A DNA stretch of 64,000 bases from Fragum whitleyi (GCA_948146395.1 OX411549.1:34742693-34806692), one strand, 5' to 3'. Counted from the stretch's first letter, positions 21,301-31,053 are shown. Notes: generated by a model from the letters alone, not told the origin. A program made the numbers and translations.

Positions 21301-24300
21301 ACGCACAGTCGTCGAAAAGCGCGATCAATTTCTATAAATACTCAATAATAGCTCAATTTAGGACATTAAGGAACGTTCGTTGTCACTAGCGACGCCACTT
21401 TATCGACGTTTCGTCGTATGAAACTTGCGTTTTTCGAATCTTATATCATCTTGCTATTGAACTGGCAAAAAATGAATAGGGTCGTCGTCGAAAAGTTTTT
21501 TTCTCGAAAATATGGGCCAAATCGGCCCAAAACGTACCCAGCCCTTTGAAGGGATTTTACTTAGATTTTTTGTTCACTTTTAGATAGGACATTGGATTAA
21601 GATGATGGGTTAAAGGGTTAAGGGGTTAAAGGTCAAACATCACTGAGGAACCTACCACTGCACCGGAAAAGAGTACAATTTTATTAAGAATAAAAAAGGC
21701 CCAATAAACGGTAGGGTCTGACCTGATTGAGTTTCTCATCGATAGATATTTGCAAGCCAGTGCAACGATACAGGCCCCTTTGTTGTGTTTGTTGTTGTTA
21801 AAAAGCAAAGGTGTAGTGTTAAAAAGTCGGAGGTTCCTTCCAGGCACTTTCGACTTTTTTGTACAGAGACGTCAAAATATCAAACTCTCGCTAAAATGTT
21901 AATTCGCCAATACATCCGTCAGCCCAAAGAGCAGGCATTGGTCTTTTAGCAAGAAACAAAGGAGAAACATTCAAAAACGAACTCATGACTTTCAAAAACT
22001 GTCAAATAATAATTGATTTATCTTTTCTGGTCAATGTCAATTTGTTATCAAAGACTATCTACAACGGAGATTCATTTAAAATTTATTGAAATATGATCAC
22101 ATGGTTATAATAACAGATTATTTTTGAAAACAGATTCGGACTGGTTGGAAAAGAGATGAGATTTGTAGCGCTCCGCCGGCCCTTTAGTTATCATTTAGTG
22201 GGCTAGATAAATGTACGATAATACTTATAACAGAGATTACTTTACTTTGCTTAAGATTATGGTACATGATGATACATGGTTCCTTAAATCTAAGATTATT
22301 TTTTTTTAAAAAAAGCTTTACTTGAAACAAGACCGAAGGTATAGATGATAATTTTGACCATTCGTGTAAAGAAGAATTTGACCTATGATCACTATCTTAA
22401 AATTGTGCATCTATGACAATTTGCACCAATTGTCTTAAGATTGTAACGCTCAGAAAAAAATGAAGTGTTAGATGTGTCAAAATATAAGGCATATGGCTGT
22501 TTAAAGAATCTAACTTGAAAATAAAAAAAGTAGGTGCATTTTCTTTACATGGATGGTACCAGTTTTTTTTCAAGATTTCATTTAAAAATGTGCCATAACA
22601 AAATATCAACATATAGGTTAGATAAAGTGATTAGGAAAGCGGTCACATAAAACCAAGTGATAGGTCAATGCGTACGTCGAACTCTATATGATATTATTCT
22701 TTGTCCATCTACAAGTATTCTTAGGTCAAGTGTTAATCATAGAATCAAAAACTTATAAGAATAGAAGATTCAAGATAGTAGCCGGAAATGCATTTACTTA
22801 TCGTGACCGTCAACTAGTTAAACTATCTGCATCTTTGCAAATAATAAACTATCAATTAACAAATCGCTAGCTTCTTCTTGAATGTGATGGATGGTAATAT
22901 TAGTATAATGTTCACAGTCCGCATTAGGCTCTTTTAAAATGGTGTAACTTCGATTTCAACAGTGTTGCTGTTGCGGCGACTGGTGTACCTTTCCTTGTTT
23001 TCCTGTCATTCTGATCAGTACAACACAATTTCACCATAGTCACCTGCAGCCCATCCCACTAATGCGTATTTTTCGCCCATTTGTGTGAGGTAAACAATGC
23101 GCGTTAGTATGACTTCTGTCAGTTGTTGGAGGATTCAACTCACGCCCCTAGCATCATTTACTGTCAAAAGCATTACCGACTGAGCTAAGGGGCCTGTACA
23201 TATTTTATAACTTCTAAAACTAAATATACTGCAACCAAAGAACCCTTTAGGAATCCTATCATCGATAGCACGTCTTTAATGTGGTCATATTTTAGAATCG
23301 GATAGAGATCCTTTTTCAAGTCTACAATTCGATTATTATGAAACAATTATACATCTATTAATTGATAAAATGTATCTTTTTCCAGTTATATAAGAGCCAT
23401 CCGCACCGGACTAACAATTGGAGAATTTATGTCTTATTATTTCAGTCCATCAATATTACCTTAATGTAACATATCTACTATGTATAAGGCATAATTATAA
23501 TTCTGTGTCTTACTGCAGTCCACAAGCCAAACCTTTTATAGTCCTACAAAACCCGTTTTTTTCGAAAATAGCTCAGGTATAGTTGAAAATATCGTGAAAT
23601 CGACAGGATGAATGGTTTTTGAATCAAATTGAATGAGTGCTATGAGTGAGTTTTGAGTGAAATTAAAGGAAGGTAATGCGATATCGCTAATTTTGTTTAT
23701 CCTGAACAAAATTAGCGATATTCATTACCTCCCTTTTATAAATCAAAGCGCTGAAAGCACTGGAGGTGGACGTTTCTGGTGACATCATGTCGAAAATAAA
23801 ACGAGACAAAAAAGAAAATTTCATTATTTATAAATTACTCACGGGGAGCAACAAAGAGATGTGGACAATGTGCCCTTTTTAAATATGTACAGAAATAAAT
23901 ACTACTCAACTACTTCCAACCGGGTGTAGATTGCTGGCTTGTATGCCTGTCAGCATTTGTGAGAAAAAAAATGAATGGAAGACATAGAGATTGGCAAAAA
24001 ATATATGGGGTTAATAGGCATAGCGCCCGTGCTTGGTTGAACGACTGATTAGAAATCCGCTATCCGCGGGACCGCTACAGGCATGTCTAATGCTATGGAA
24101 AATACATCAAATTTCTAGACCTAAACCTAGTCAATGTATGCATGTCCGAAAATGACTCTGTATTGTTTGAAGTTGTCCGGAGAATCAATGTCGTAACTCC
24201 GTACATTACGTACGGTTTCTTACGTCATTTGGTCTCCGGGCCCGGTAAAGCGTAAAACCTCCCGAGAAAGGCACTGAATAATTCCCCTTGGGGCGTACCA

Positions 24301-27300
24301 TCTCGGTAGGTATTACTCTTTATTATCAACGGCAGGAGACTTCTTTGCTTATGCGGTCGTTTGCCGTTACCCATGCAATGCAAAAAAAACAAAGAAGAAA
24401 AAAAACCGAAATGTAAATAACAAAAAGGTGCGAAACGTAGACCTCGCGTCGTGCGAATTAATATCCCTCACAGCCCCGGCAACGGCTTCCCAAGGGATCC
24501 AAATGGGTCCCTAACAAAGTACCGGCGCGAGCTAACTGAGGGGCTACAAAATGTATTAAGATCGGCGGAAGTATGCCTTTACTAAGCAGGAGTTGAGCTG
24601 GCTTAATATACGATAGGACGACTGCCTGTAGTAGACAAGATAGAGCTACATAAGTTAACAAAAAAGACATATTGTCTACCCTAAATATAAGCGGATAGCC
24701 CATCAACTTAGATCTGATGACTTTAATTTTAGCTTTCCTTCAGTTATTTCTAAGAAAACACCGCGGACTAAGTCAATTATCGATTTTTTATGATCGTGAT
24801 AAAAATGTCCTAACTCCCTGTATAGCTTTATCTGAGTTAAGACATTCTAGCCACAACTCGATAAAACGCTAAATTTCTGAAAAGTATACAGGATTGATCA
24901 CCGAAGAGAGGTTCGCCTAGAAAGCATTGCACTTGTGCATCAGTTGAGCGTTTCTCCCCCAAAAAACTTTGAAAGAGCCAATGTCCCTCTTCCGCGTAAA
25001 CACAGGTTATACGGTAACAAGAGATAGGCGGAGTAGGCTATCGAATATATGTAGAATTTATGTACATTGTCGATAGCAGACGACGAAGTTTAATTAAATC
25101 TAGAAAGATATTAAAACCTCCATTTTGTTATTGAAAGACCCCTCAACTGAGGGCAAATTTCCTTAATATCAGGCTCCTATCGTAGTAAAAGTATTAAAGC
25201 CACGGAGAGTGTCAAAAGTTGACTTTTATGTGTTCGTGATCAGAGTGTCGTAACTCGCTGTAGTAATACAAGCGATTTACGTGTATGCGGACTACCAGTT
25301 CAGCCACCTAGTTTTTGGTGAACGAAATTTTCGTTCACCAGTGTTATATACCGTGTATGGAAAATCCTGTAGGATCTTAATAGGTTTTAAATAAAGCAGT
25401 ACCTCTTAAGATTCAATTTAGTATCTCTAGATACTTCTCTCTACAAAATCACTATTTATTTCGTTAAATGCATGATACTAGCATTCTTCATCAAGTGAAG
25501 ATAATGAAAATACCCTTTAAAAACACAAAATTATCTTGGAATGTCTATACGAGCGAATTTTTGATCGGCGTAAGATTCTCGAGACTTGAGAGCAAAAACA
25601 GAGTTTGTGTCTGTACACTGTATAGACAGATACTATGTTTTGGATTTAAACCTTCGCTATTGCAGCTTGTAGTAATTTGCCGGAAATGTGTGTTTATTGA
25701 GGTCGTGAACTCTTGAACTTCTACACTCGTGATTGGCCATACCACACGTGATGACCTACTACGATTTTACCTGCCTTCTTATGAATGAAGTCTTTGCTAA
25801 TTAGTTACGAAAGGTCAAGTTTACAAACGAATGGAATGTTCCTGTCGTATTTCTCCTATTAAACACGCCCGAGCGCGATGCAAAACGTCGTGGAGGCGCT
25901 ATTATTTCAGACTCTTTTACTTAATTAAAAAAAATAAGTACTTTGGTACCTAAGAGAAGCAAACTGTTAACATGTTCGTAATTATCGATTGTAATACGTA
26001 CGCTACCCTATACGCTTTTCTATTTATCTATTAAGGCTATAGATTTAAAAAATAAAATAAAATGTTAGCTAATGAATTGTAATTCTGTCATTTAAAGTCA
26101 TCTGTCGAAATACGGTCACCCTCGACCATTAATTGCAGCTTTCAAAAGCAAGTGATTGTGTTAGCAGAAGCCGAGATTATTATTATTGTTATTATTTGTA
26201 CAAGACGATGCAATATTCAATGTTCCGCTACCGATGGACAAAGCGGTCTAATAAATCATTACCTATTCACGTATGAAATAAATAATCCTGTATTAAATTC
26301 TAAAATTTCGTGATGTGTAAATGCAAGTGTTTCGTAGTGAAAATACAACACGTCTGGAGCTAGCTGGGTCACAGCGTGTCGGCACCCTTTGAAGTCCCCA
26401 GATTCTTGCAAGCGGCGACGTCGCTTTTGAAATAAGTCACCCACGAGATTTTACGGGGGTTTTCCTATTTTATCAGTATGAATTTTGACTAGGATTTTAT
26501 CATTTGACTCGAATTTTTTGTATATTTGCAGAAGGTGAAATGATTTCAGAAATATTTTCGTAACAACGAAAGGGGATTTTGTTCGCATGTGACATATGAA
26601 GAATTACGAGAAACAGTTTTAATTTTGTGTTAAATTTTAACCTTTCGCGCTTCCGGAAGACTGCGCGATTTAGGACGCGCTAGTTTTTCAGATGTTGAAC
26701 GATCTTTTAATGACGCAACCAGCCTTATCCTGATAGAAATTTAAGATAGCTAACCCATAATCTATTGAACATTACGTCGTGAAGTAGCAGCTATTGAAAT
26801 TAAATTCGAGACCGGATTTTTCACCATGGGCCATGGACGGTTGGATGTTGTTGATCGTATAGTCAAGGACCTGGGAATCGTTTTTATGGGGGAGCGCGTT
26901 TATTAGGGAGGGCGCGTCTAAAAGGTGAATACGGTATATTTAGTCCAAGTTATCACTGAAACATAAACACGCACCACTTGACCGTAACCAACCTTGATAT
27001 GAAGTATAATTAAACCCATTGCATACTTGCGTAATGTAAATATCTTCGGTTACGGGTATTTTTGTATCATATTACCCAAATTCCATTCCCTGTTTTTTTT
27101 TTTTTTTTTTTTTTTGTTTCAAACAAGGCCGGAAAACAGGGGATATAGCAATCTTGGTACCATTTTTTGTTAATATATGAATGTCGTAAATAGATAAATA
27201 AATAAAAGAATCAAATGAACAAATATCCCAACACGATAGACCTAATTTCAAATTTTAACATCGAATGGATTTTTTTCAAACTACTTGACATCGTAACTAC

Positions 27301-30300
27301 AACTGTATAGTAGCGCTTCTATCCCTCGGATAGCTCTAGAATTTTCTCAATACAATCATTCATCTATTTGTTTTGCCGTAAGTATGTAAAATATTACAAA
27401 AAACGTAATTTGGATTGTGAATCAATCGCCTGTGGACTGGAGCACCTTTACCTTAACATGGAAATTGGTATTTCTCGCACCAGAAAACTATAATTAGCAT
27501 ACATCCGTACGTAGCTGCCATCTTCTACCCTCTTAGGTTTACGATTATCCGCCGTTTGGTAGGAGCAATAGAATTTAAACAACCACTATATTTGGACAAT
27601 TCATTAGCTATACAAAATAACTTCCTACATAGATTTTATCGTATTGTGTTTTTTTTTTTGTTGTTGTTTTTTTTAAATTATTTTTTACGCAATGGCATCA
27701 GATAATTATTCTTTCACAAGACTGAATATTACCGAAAGAGACCAAAACCCTGTAATTACAATTACGAAACAGCGGTCTTTTAATTCGGAGGATCGGGGGA
27801 CCCCATTCAGGTCGTACCAGAGCCATAGCGGATAACGTTTAAAAGTCAATATGCAGAAAGACTGCTGTTTAATCTGCTAAAATATGGGTTGCGCATGTGG
27901 AAATTGAATTACCTTTCTGACTGCTATTTTTTAGTTAAGAAAAGAATCATTAGTCTAGACGCTATAGTTGCCTGTTTCCTTTTCTCTAGGCTTATCGCTC
28001 TCTGTATATCGGTCTGTCTCTGTCTGTCACTCTCTCTACCTTTCTCTTCCTCTCTTTCTCTTTCTTTGAATTTAGAATTTTGACGAGACACTTTCCCTTG
28101 ATTATTTTTTACATTTATAATTTCTCTCTTCTCAACGAATTCAATATATCACTATAGAATGCCGACAGATTCGTTCACCATCAGTACTTTCAGTGCTTTG
28201 ATTATTCCCCTTACACCACGGGAAAACCCAATAGGCAAATCACCGCATTGTCTATAAACAGCATTCTTACGCGAAACAAAAGAACGCTTGGGCTAGGGTT
28301 GGCAGCTGATTTCACATTTAAGAGGTGTCGTTGATTAATCTTCTAATTGTATAGAATTCTTGAATAATGCCATTGTCAAAATGCACAGTTTTCGAGCGGA
28401 GGTAAGTCTTGTAAAAAAAGAAAATTAAACCCAAGCCGGTACTACTTTTTTGAAAAACTATTAAGTCGATGTTCTGCTAGAACCTCGTAACTACAGCTTT
28501 AAACAAGCTGTAGTTACGAGATTCTAGCAGAACACCGACGATATTATACAACTGACAGGATTGTTCTCACATAGTACTAACACTGGGTGACGTAGAAACG
28601 TCCCCCAAATATGGATATAAGTTCTATAAATAGCTTATCTCTTCAAGGACCAATCAGACGTTTATAAAATATAAATTATGTCAGTGAAATCGCGATTTCT
28701 TCGAGCTATTTTTATTTTAAAGCTCCCGTCTGCGTTTAGACAAAAAAAAAAACGCTATTTCGTAAACATTCTTTGCATAATTAATTTTTATTGAGATTTA
28801 TGAAAGACGAGTTACATAAAGATACAAATCAAGTGAACAACGGTTGTTTTTTCCGTAAAAACGCATAATCTGCCGTATACAGTAATATATTTAAGTGAAA
28901 TTTTGGTCACGTAAAATACGCCCACGAGAAGGAGCGGTAATGCGCTCTATTCAGATTGGAGTCCGAAATGTTGCGGGTCATATATATTCATCAAGTTAGG
29001 CCTATATTTAGATCATCGTGTCATAATCATTTGCATTAGCGAATACTGGAATGACAAATTCAAGCTTATCTTTGATAATGGAATTCTAGTTTTTGTGTAC
29101 ATAGTCATTAAGATACTTGTCTTGCGTTTCGGAAATGTTCACGAACACAGACGTGGACTTTAAGTATAGTTGTTGATGTTATCGTTTTATGAATTTTGGA
29201 GCGTTTTTGAATGGTCTGAGTGAGTGTTTGGAATGCATAAATAAATGAATGAATGGAGCGATGAGTGAATGATTTGGAATGGTTTTGATTGAGATGAATG
29301 ACAATTTCACGATGAAACTGATTATAGTCCTAGAAAACACGTTTCTTTCGAAAACGGCACAGCTATAGACCTGCAATTTCAAGTGAGTGATCAAAGATCA
29401 ATTTTACATTGAAAATGATAGGAGATAACGGTTTCTCGGACCTCACTCTTTCTTGCGGAACTATAGTAACATCGTGATATTGATAATCATTCCTATCAAA
29501 ACAACTCTAAATCACTAAGCACTCCTTTCGTGGTATTTAAAACGCTTACTAAAATCATTCAGAAACGCTCTGCAATTATTAAAAACGCTTCGAATTCATT
29601 AAAAGCGACCAACGTTTCTTCATATCAATTAAATAATTGAATGATTTTATTGTTTAGTGGATCTATAAAGAATCTGATTGCAACGTAAGGACACGCACAG
29701 AAAGGTTCGAAAAATTGACTAAAGGGAAGCAATGAAATAGCGTTAATTTCGAAGTTTTCGATAATCATATTACCTCCTTATTATATATATATAATACGTA
29801 CTTAGTGTTTTGTATGGAAAAAAATATCTAACGAGGTTGGGAGAATTGATCATTGTCGAGGCTCTGCCGAGACAATTACCAATTCTCACAACCGAGTTAG
29901 ATATTTTTTCATACAATACACTTAGTACGTATTATATTTATCTTATAACCTCTTTTTGTCTTGTTTTAGTCGATGTTTCTAACTTAAATGCTAGTTTCTA
30001 AAAATAACTGTATGATATTATTGTTCTAAAAATAACTATGTGATATCATAAAAAATATCATACGGGTTGTTATCATACGGATACTTGTATAGTTATAAGA
30101 TAAAATTCAAACTCACTCCTCTAGCTCAATCAATTCTATTCGGAATCCATTCGAAATAATTCACCTTGTCAATTACACGTTGTTTGTAACAGTAAAATTT
30201 ATTTTCGTATCCTTTCAGCCTTCGAGTCTGGCCCTTTGTGATCCTACAGGATGTGAGACCGGGCAGTATTGCAGGACCATCCAGGGATCTCGTGTCTGCC

Positions 30301-30317
30301 TCAACTTCCCGTCTTAA
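9152..30317 (+). CDS. Secreted PAN/apple-like cysteine-rich protein (3 coding exons)
   Basis: Joining 9152-9366, 13395-13518 and 30219-30317 gives an uninterrupted 145-codon frame; the junctions are phase 2 then phase 0, and all introns are GT...AG. Residues 8-26 form a hydrophobic signal peptide (FSTVFGLILIW core). N44-D-T is a possible glycosylation site. Residues about 52-108 look like a PAN/apple module, with C63-x3-C67-x5-C73-x-C75-x9-C85 and the telltale CLKLCKETNGC and CINY strings. PAN modules bind proteins or sugars outside the cell. Exon 3 adds a tail with four cysteines (C-x4-C-x5-C-x8-C, including CETGQYCRT) that resembles half of an EGF-like fold. The exact ligand is unknown. The introns are 4.0 and 16.7 kb and full of transposons. 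Further exons could exist, such as 20868-21020. Confidence 0.78.
9435..9745 (+). repeat. ~51-60 bp minisatellite with TATA-like and CRE-like words
   Basis: About five units follow the exon 1 donor closely. The ACCGTCAC word recurs at 9507, 9564, 9621 and 9672, and a diverged form at about 9732. Better units contain TATAAATAGCC, then the palindrome TGACGGTTGACCGTCA, then AAGCTT. The units are not coding, although the frame 9611-9805 stays open because of the repeat. Confidence 0.8.
10059..10461 (+). mobile_element. M element copy 1 (Tc1/mariner-like MITE)
   Basis: Begins CAGTTAACAATATCGTG after TA-like context and ends with a diverged ACGATGTAACAAACAG. The centre (10147-10208) is a palindrome: GGGAGGTAATTCAATTTCGC, a short FTTGTTCAG-type loop region, then the complement. 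Lies in intron 1 of the PAN gene. Confidence 0.7.
10520..10965 (+). mobile_element. M element copy 2, degraded
   Basis: Recognisable by AAGGTGAATGAATTTGGAAA near the left, a damaged central palindrome around 10630-10670, the GAATGAATGAAAG word near 10900, and GTCAGTTTCACAATGTTA at the right. The termini are lost. Confidence 0.5.
11622..11730. repeat. Imperfect inverted repeat
   Basis: TTAATTCAC...GAGGGCGTTAA on the left is mirrored by TTAACGCTCTT...GTGAATTGA on the right, with ~45 nt between. It looks like a small MITE or hairpin element in intron 1. Confidence 0.5.
11745..11889 (+). mobile_element. M element copy 3, right-end fragment
   Basis: The GAGTGATTTAGAATGGTTTTG and GTGTCAATTTTACGATT words match the right third of M elements. 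The left part is absent. Confidence 0.55.
12028..12464 (-). mobile_element. M element copy 4, complete (437 bp)
   Basis: Flanked by TA on both sides (12026-12027 and 12465-12466), with ends CAGTTAACAACATCGTG and its near complement ending GTTAACTG. The central palindrome at ~12300-12365 is TAAAGGGAGGTAATAAATAT, then AATTTTGTTCG/TGAACAAAATT, then the complement. TA targets and CAGT-starting ends fit the Tc1/mariner superfamily; no transposase is present. Confidence 0.85.
12934..13370 (-). mobile_element. M element copy 5, complete, abuts exon 2
   Basis: Left end CAGTTAATAACTTCGTG after TA; right end GTGGTTAACTC, then TA at 13371-13372. It is exactly as long as copy 4 (437 bp). Its right terminus lies 24 nt before exon 2, and its terminal TTAAC (13364-13368) is suitably placed to act as a branch point. 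Confidence 0.8.
13395..13518 (+). CDS. PAN gene exon 2: middle of PAN module
   Basis: The acceptor ATTTATTTCAG precedes 13395. The first base completes the split glycine codon of exon 1, then TGTACATGTATCAAT gives CTCIN; 41 codons follow and the donor TCGTTT|GTAAGC ends the exon in phase 0. It carries cysteines 73, 75 and 85 and the GWLFVKIAD string. If the donor is not used, TAG at 13531-13533 ends the protein five codons later. Confidence 0.78.
13527..13760 (-). mobile_element. GG-type element, D family, truncated 3' end
   Basis: The reverse strand matches the last ~230 bp of the element at 56968-58056. TTTTTAGCACACCTGAGC is the complement of its GCTCAGGTGAGCTAAAAA end, and GTGAGCTATTGTGATC and GGAAACTTGGCAGGG also match. 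It starts within 8-13 nt of the exon 2 donor. Confidence 0.7.
14860..14930 (+). pseudogene. tRNA-like relic
   Basis: GGTGGTGTAGAGGTTAAG (A-box-like) and GAGTTCAAACCG (B-box-like) lie ~35 nt apart. The sequence is related to the relic at 6869-6935. No closing acceptor stem. Confidence 0.45.
15563..15634 (-). pseudogene. tRNA-like relic with canonical A box
   Basis: On the minus strand TAGCTCAGTCGGTTAAGG is a textbook A box/D arm, and GGAGTTCAAACCTCC a paired T arm. The anticodon arm does not form and the acceptor is weak. Overlapping open frames on both strands here are not genes. Confidence 0.5.
15777..16511. mobile_element. GC-rich Harbinger-like MITE, with an internal second left terminus
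   Basis: The outer ends are AGCCCCGTTCCCACTGTCAC and its exact complement, flanked by TTA on both sides (15774-15776, 16512-16514). A 3 bp TTA/TWA duplication is typical of PIF/Harbinger. A second copy of the left ~90 bp begins at 16095 after CTA, so a truncated copy and a complete copy are joined in tandem or nested. Base composition is very unlike the surroundings: GC-rich and packed with ACCGGG. Confidence 0.82.
16515..18395. other. Intron 2 DNA, little recognised
   Basis: Apart from the short GG-type remnant at 16965-17068, I see only AT-rich unassigned sequence. Open frames at 16671-16868 and 16878-17099 show no splice context or conserved motif. Confidence 0.4.
16965..17068 (+). mobile_element. 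GG-type element remnant H
   Basis: A GGACCGACGGACATATAGAC...GGACGGACAG tract is followed by ATAATGTGCCTCCGA...TCGGGGCTCTG, a hairpin-like 3' end. The tandem core is missing. Confidence 0.55.
18396..18560 (+). repeat. Dispersed repeat R, copy 1
   Basis: Shares GGTGGACGTTTACG, CCAGTGTTAATAC, CAATCCTGTCAG and a CTGACAACTATGCATTT-like end with copies near 34957-35110, 25360-25490 (partial) and 28541-28612 (reverse). Nature unknown. Confidence 0.55.
19032..20062 (-). mobile_element. GG-type tandem-core element E, copy 1
   Basis: In minus orientation it starts AACTAGAAAGC with an AAGCTATGAATGGCTT-like palindrome. It continues through units of ~166 bp (GGAGGTCAT recurs at 19402 and 19568, with diverged copies later), then a GGACG tract at 19076-19104, and ends in a CAGTGGCCTTCGGCCAGTGG hairpin (19041-19060). 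It matches 50152-51300. The open frame 19876-20064 is part of the repeat. Confidence 0.75.
20250..20450 (-). repeat. Dispersed repeat Q, copy 1
   Basis: On the minus strand the core is ATCAAAGCACTGAAAGTACT then GATGGTGGACGTTTCTG. Copies occur at 23738-23790 (plus), 28150-28205 (minus) and 36085-36145 (minus). The GGTGGACGTTT word links it to repeat R. Confidence 0.5.
20868..21020 (+). CDS. Candidate phase-0 cassette exon of the PAN gene
   Basis: The acceptor GTCATTTCTTCTTACAG and the donor CACCAG|GTAAGA are both near-ideal and bound exactly 153 nt. Only one frame is open throughout, giving 51 codons (TLALGASHRVYLNVVVY at the start). A symmetric phase-0 exon would fit between PAN exons 2 and 3 without breaking the frame. 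The peptide is hydrophobic, with three cysteines, and I do not recognise a domain. It could instead belong to an antisense-free lncRNA or a transposon in the S interval. Confidence 0.42.
21550..23577. other. Intron 2 DNA, unassigned
   Basis: A partly inverted pair around GAGGAACCTACCACTGCACC (21644) and GGTGTAGTG...GGAGGTTCC (21810-21837) may be a decayed MITE. Beyond a tRNA-like relic at 23123-23194 nothing else can be assigned. Confidence 0.35.
23123..23194 (-). pseudogene. tRNA-like relic with canonical A box
   Basis: On the minus strand CCTTAGCTCAGTCGGTAATGC is a strong A box, and GTGAGTTGAATCCTCC a B-box-like T arm. The acceptor does not close, so it is probably a tRNA-derived repeat or dead tRNA. 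Confidence 0.5.
23580..23735 (+). mobile_element. M element copy 6, left part
   Basis: TAGTTGAAAATATCGTGAAA through the central palindrome (23670-23733: GGAAGGTAATGCGATATCGC and its complement). The right third is absent; repeat Q begins immediately after, at 23738. Confidence 0.7.
23738..23790 (+). repeat. Dispersed repeat Q, copy 2
   Basis: AAATCAAAGCGCTGAAAGCA then GGAGGTGGACGTTTCTGGTG. It directly follows the broken end of an M element. Confidence 0.5.
23800..25840. other. Intron 2 DNA with scattered GC-richer patches
   Basis: 24020-24560 is richer in GC than its surroundings but shows no exon. A perfect hairpin GTGAACGAAATTTTCGTTCAC lies at 25320-25340. A partial R repeat lies at 25360-25490. 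The words TGTCGTAACTC and TGTCCTAACTC recur at 24190, 24806 and 25247, hinting at a diverged repeat. No gene is seen. Confidence 0.35.
25844..26936. mobile_element. U element, long copy
   Basis: The left end CGTATTTCTCCTATTAAACA and the right end (complement: ACCGTATTCACCTTTTAGAC) resemble the termini of the 300 bp element at 31374-31673. Both are followed inward by CGCCC-rich words. The interior is unassigned and contains no transposase. Confidence 0.4.
26937..28140. other. Intron 2 DNA, AT-rich
   Basis: Contains a 24-base T run (27092-27115) and a C/T-rich stretch near 28000-28060. No repeat family or exon can be supported. Confidence 0.35.
28150..28205 (-). repeat. Dispersed repeat Q, copy 3
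   Basis: Reverse strand ATCAAAGCACTGAAAGTACT then GATGGTGAACG. Matches copy 1 closely. Confidence 0.5.
28464..28541. repeat. Hairpin P3
   Basis: 29 bp arms with one mismatch (GTTCTGCTAGAACCTCGTAA... and complement) around a five-base loop. The inner word GTAACTACAGCTT resembles GTAACTTCAGCTTAAGCTG at 61443. A reverse copy of repeat R (28541-28612) follows. Confidence 0.7.
28612..29320 (+). mobile_element. M element copy 7, two pieces
   Basis: 28612-28735 matches the middle of M (TTCTATAAATAGC, AATTATGTCAGTGAAATCGC) and 29180-29320 matches its right third (TTTGGAGCGTTTTTGAATGG to CAATTTCACGATG). About 440 bp of unrelated sequence separates them, probably a later insertion. Confidence 0.55.
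29464..30192 (-). mobile_element. M element copy 8, split by N1, abuts exon 3
   Basis: 29464-29778 and 30102-30192 are the two parts of a minus-oriented M element. The right part ends CACGTTGTTTGTAACAG followed by TA, 26 nt before exon 3. TGTAAC at 30186-30190 could serve as a branch point. The break is filled by the palindromic element N1. Confidence 0.65.
29779..30101. mobile_element. Palindromic element N, copy 1, nested in M copy 8
   Basis: The first ~155 bp is a long hairpin: ACGTACTTAGTGTTTTGTAT ... complement, with TCGAGGCTCTGCCGAGA at the turn. A ~165 bp tail ends GTATAGTTATAAGATA. It is nearly identical to 61788-62106. The open frame 29810-30001 comes from the hairpin. Confidence 0.8.
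30219..30317 (+). CDS. PAN gene exon 3: cysteine-rich tail and stop
   Basis: The acceptor TTTTCGTATCCTTTCAG precedes 30219. In phase 0 the frame reads PSSLALCDPTGCETGQYC and continues to VCLNFPS, ending at TAA (30315-30317). The other frames stop early. The four cysteines and compact length are typical of a small extracellular module; the phase match with exon 2 is the main argument for joining them. Confidence 0.72.
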   Translation, partial: PSSLALCDPTGCETGQYCRTIQGSRVCLNFPS

Positions 30318-30446
30318 ATGTGATGAGGTTCTACAATATTGTTGAAAATGAAGACACAATCCATTTCAACATAGACACATTCTGACCCCTCCCCCCTCTC
30401 TGGAAAGACGTCGGAAAATATTGTGGAAAATTAAAAAATTACAATT

Positions 30447-30452
30447 AATAAA
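30447..30452 (+). terminator. Candidate polyadenylation signal of the PAN gene
   Basis: AATAAA lies 130 nt after the stop codon. Another AATAAA occurs near 30532. Cleavage position cannot be read from sequence alone. Confidence 0.45.
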
Positions 30453-30923
30453 ACAAGATGAAGGAAAGAGGGAAACTTTTGACCTCTATTAACGCATTGA
30501 TAAATGTATAATCCGATCATATTTTTGCAATAATAAAATACATGTTCATACAAAATAAAACGTTTTAAATCCGATGCTTATTTTCAATACAGCTAATGCT
30601 TGGTTAAAACACCCTCAATAGAAGTTTTAAAAGAAATTATGAAGAACAACATAGGGCATTATATTTTATGTAACTTGAAAGTAGATCGGCACTACGCTAC
30701 TAAAGTATAAAATACAGTTTGACTTCCACCGGTGATATCTACTTGTATTAGTGAGTTTTTAGGTAGATAGGCTCAACTCACAGTGCTATGTCATGTTTTT
30801 ATATTCTACAACTCTTTCGTACAGACTGGAAAGGAAAACAATTTTTATCTCCCTTTCATCTTCATTGGCATAATGGCTATGAACGTCCCGTCGCATTCAC
30901 TTGATTTTCTGTTTTACTTTTAT

Positions 30924-31053
<130 letters not shown>

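Larger units (their letters stand above)
13818..21547. mobile_element. 7.7 kb interval bracketed by inverted 36 bp termini (S)
   Basis: AAAGGGCTGGGTACGTTTT at 13818 and its complement ending at 21547 agree over about 36 bp, including a GCCCGATTTTGGCCCA stretch. Either this is one large element that later collected other insertions, or two separate truncated copies of one family. No transposase frame and no clear target duplication are visible. Confidence 0.45.

Noticed and set aside
24458..24706. 82-residue minus-strand frame in a GC-richer patch
   Set aside because: No matching splice sites or recognisable domain, and the patch shows tRNA- or repeat-like words, so it is not called as a gene.
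28382..28407. Strong donor GCGGAG|GTAAGTC with an upstream ATG (MPLSKCTVF)
   Set aside because: The possible exon is tiny and has no promoter, acceptor or frame partner; one good donor is expected by chance in this length.
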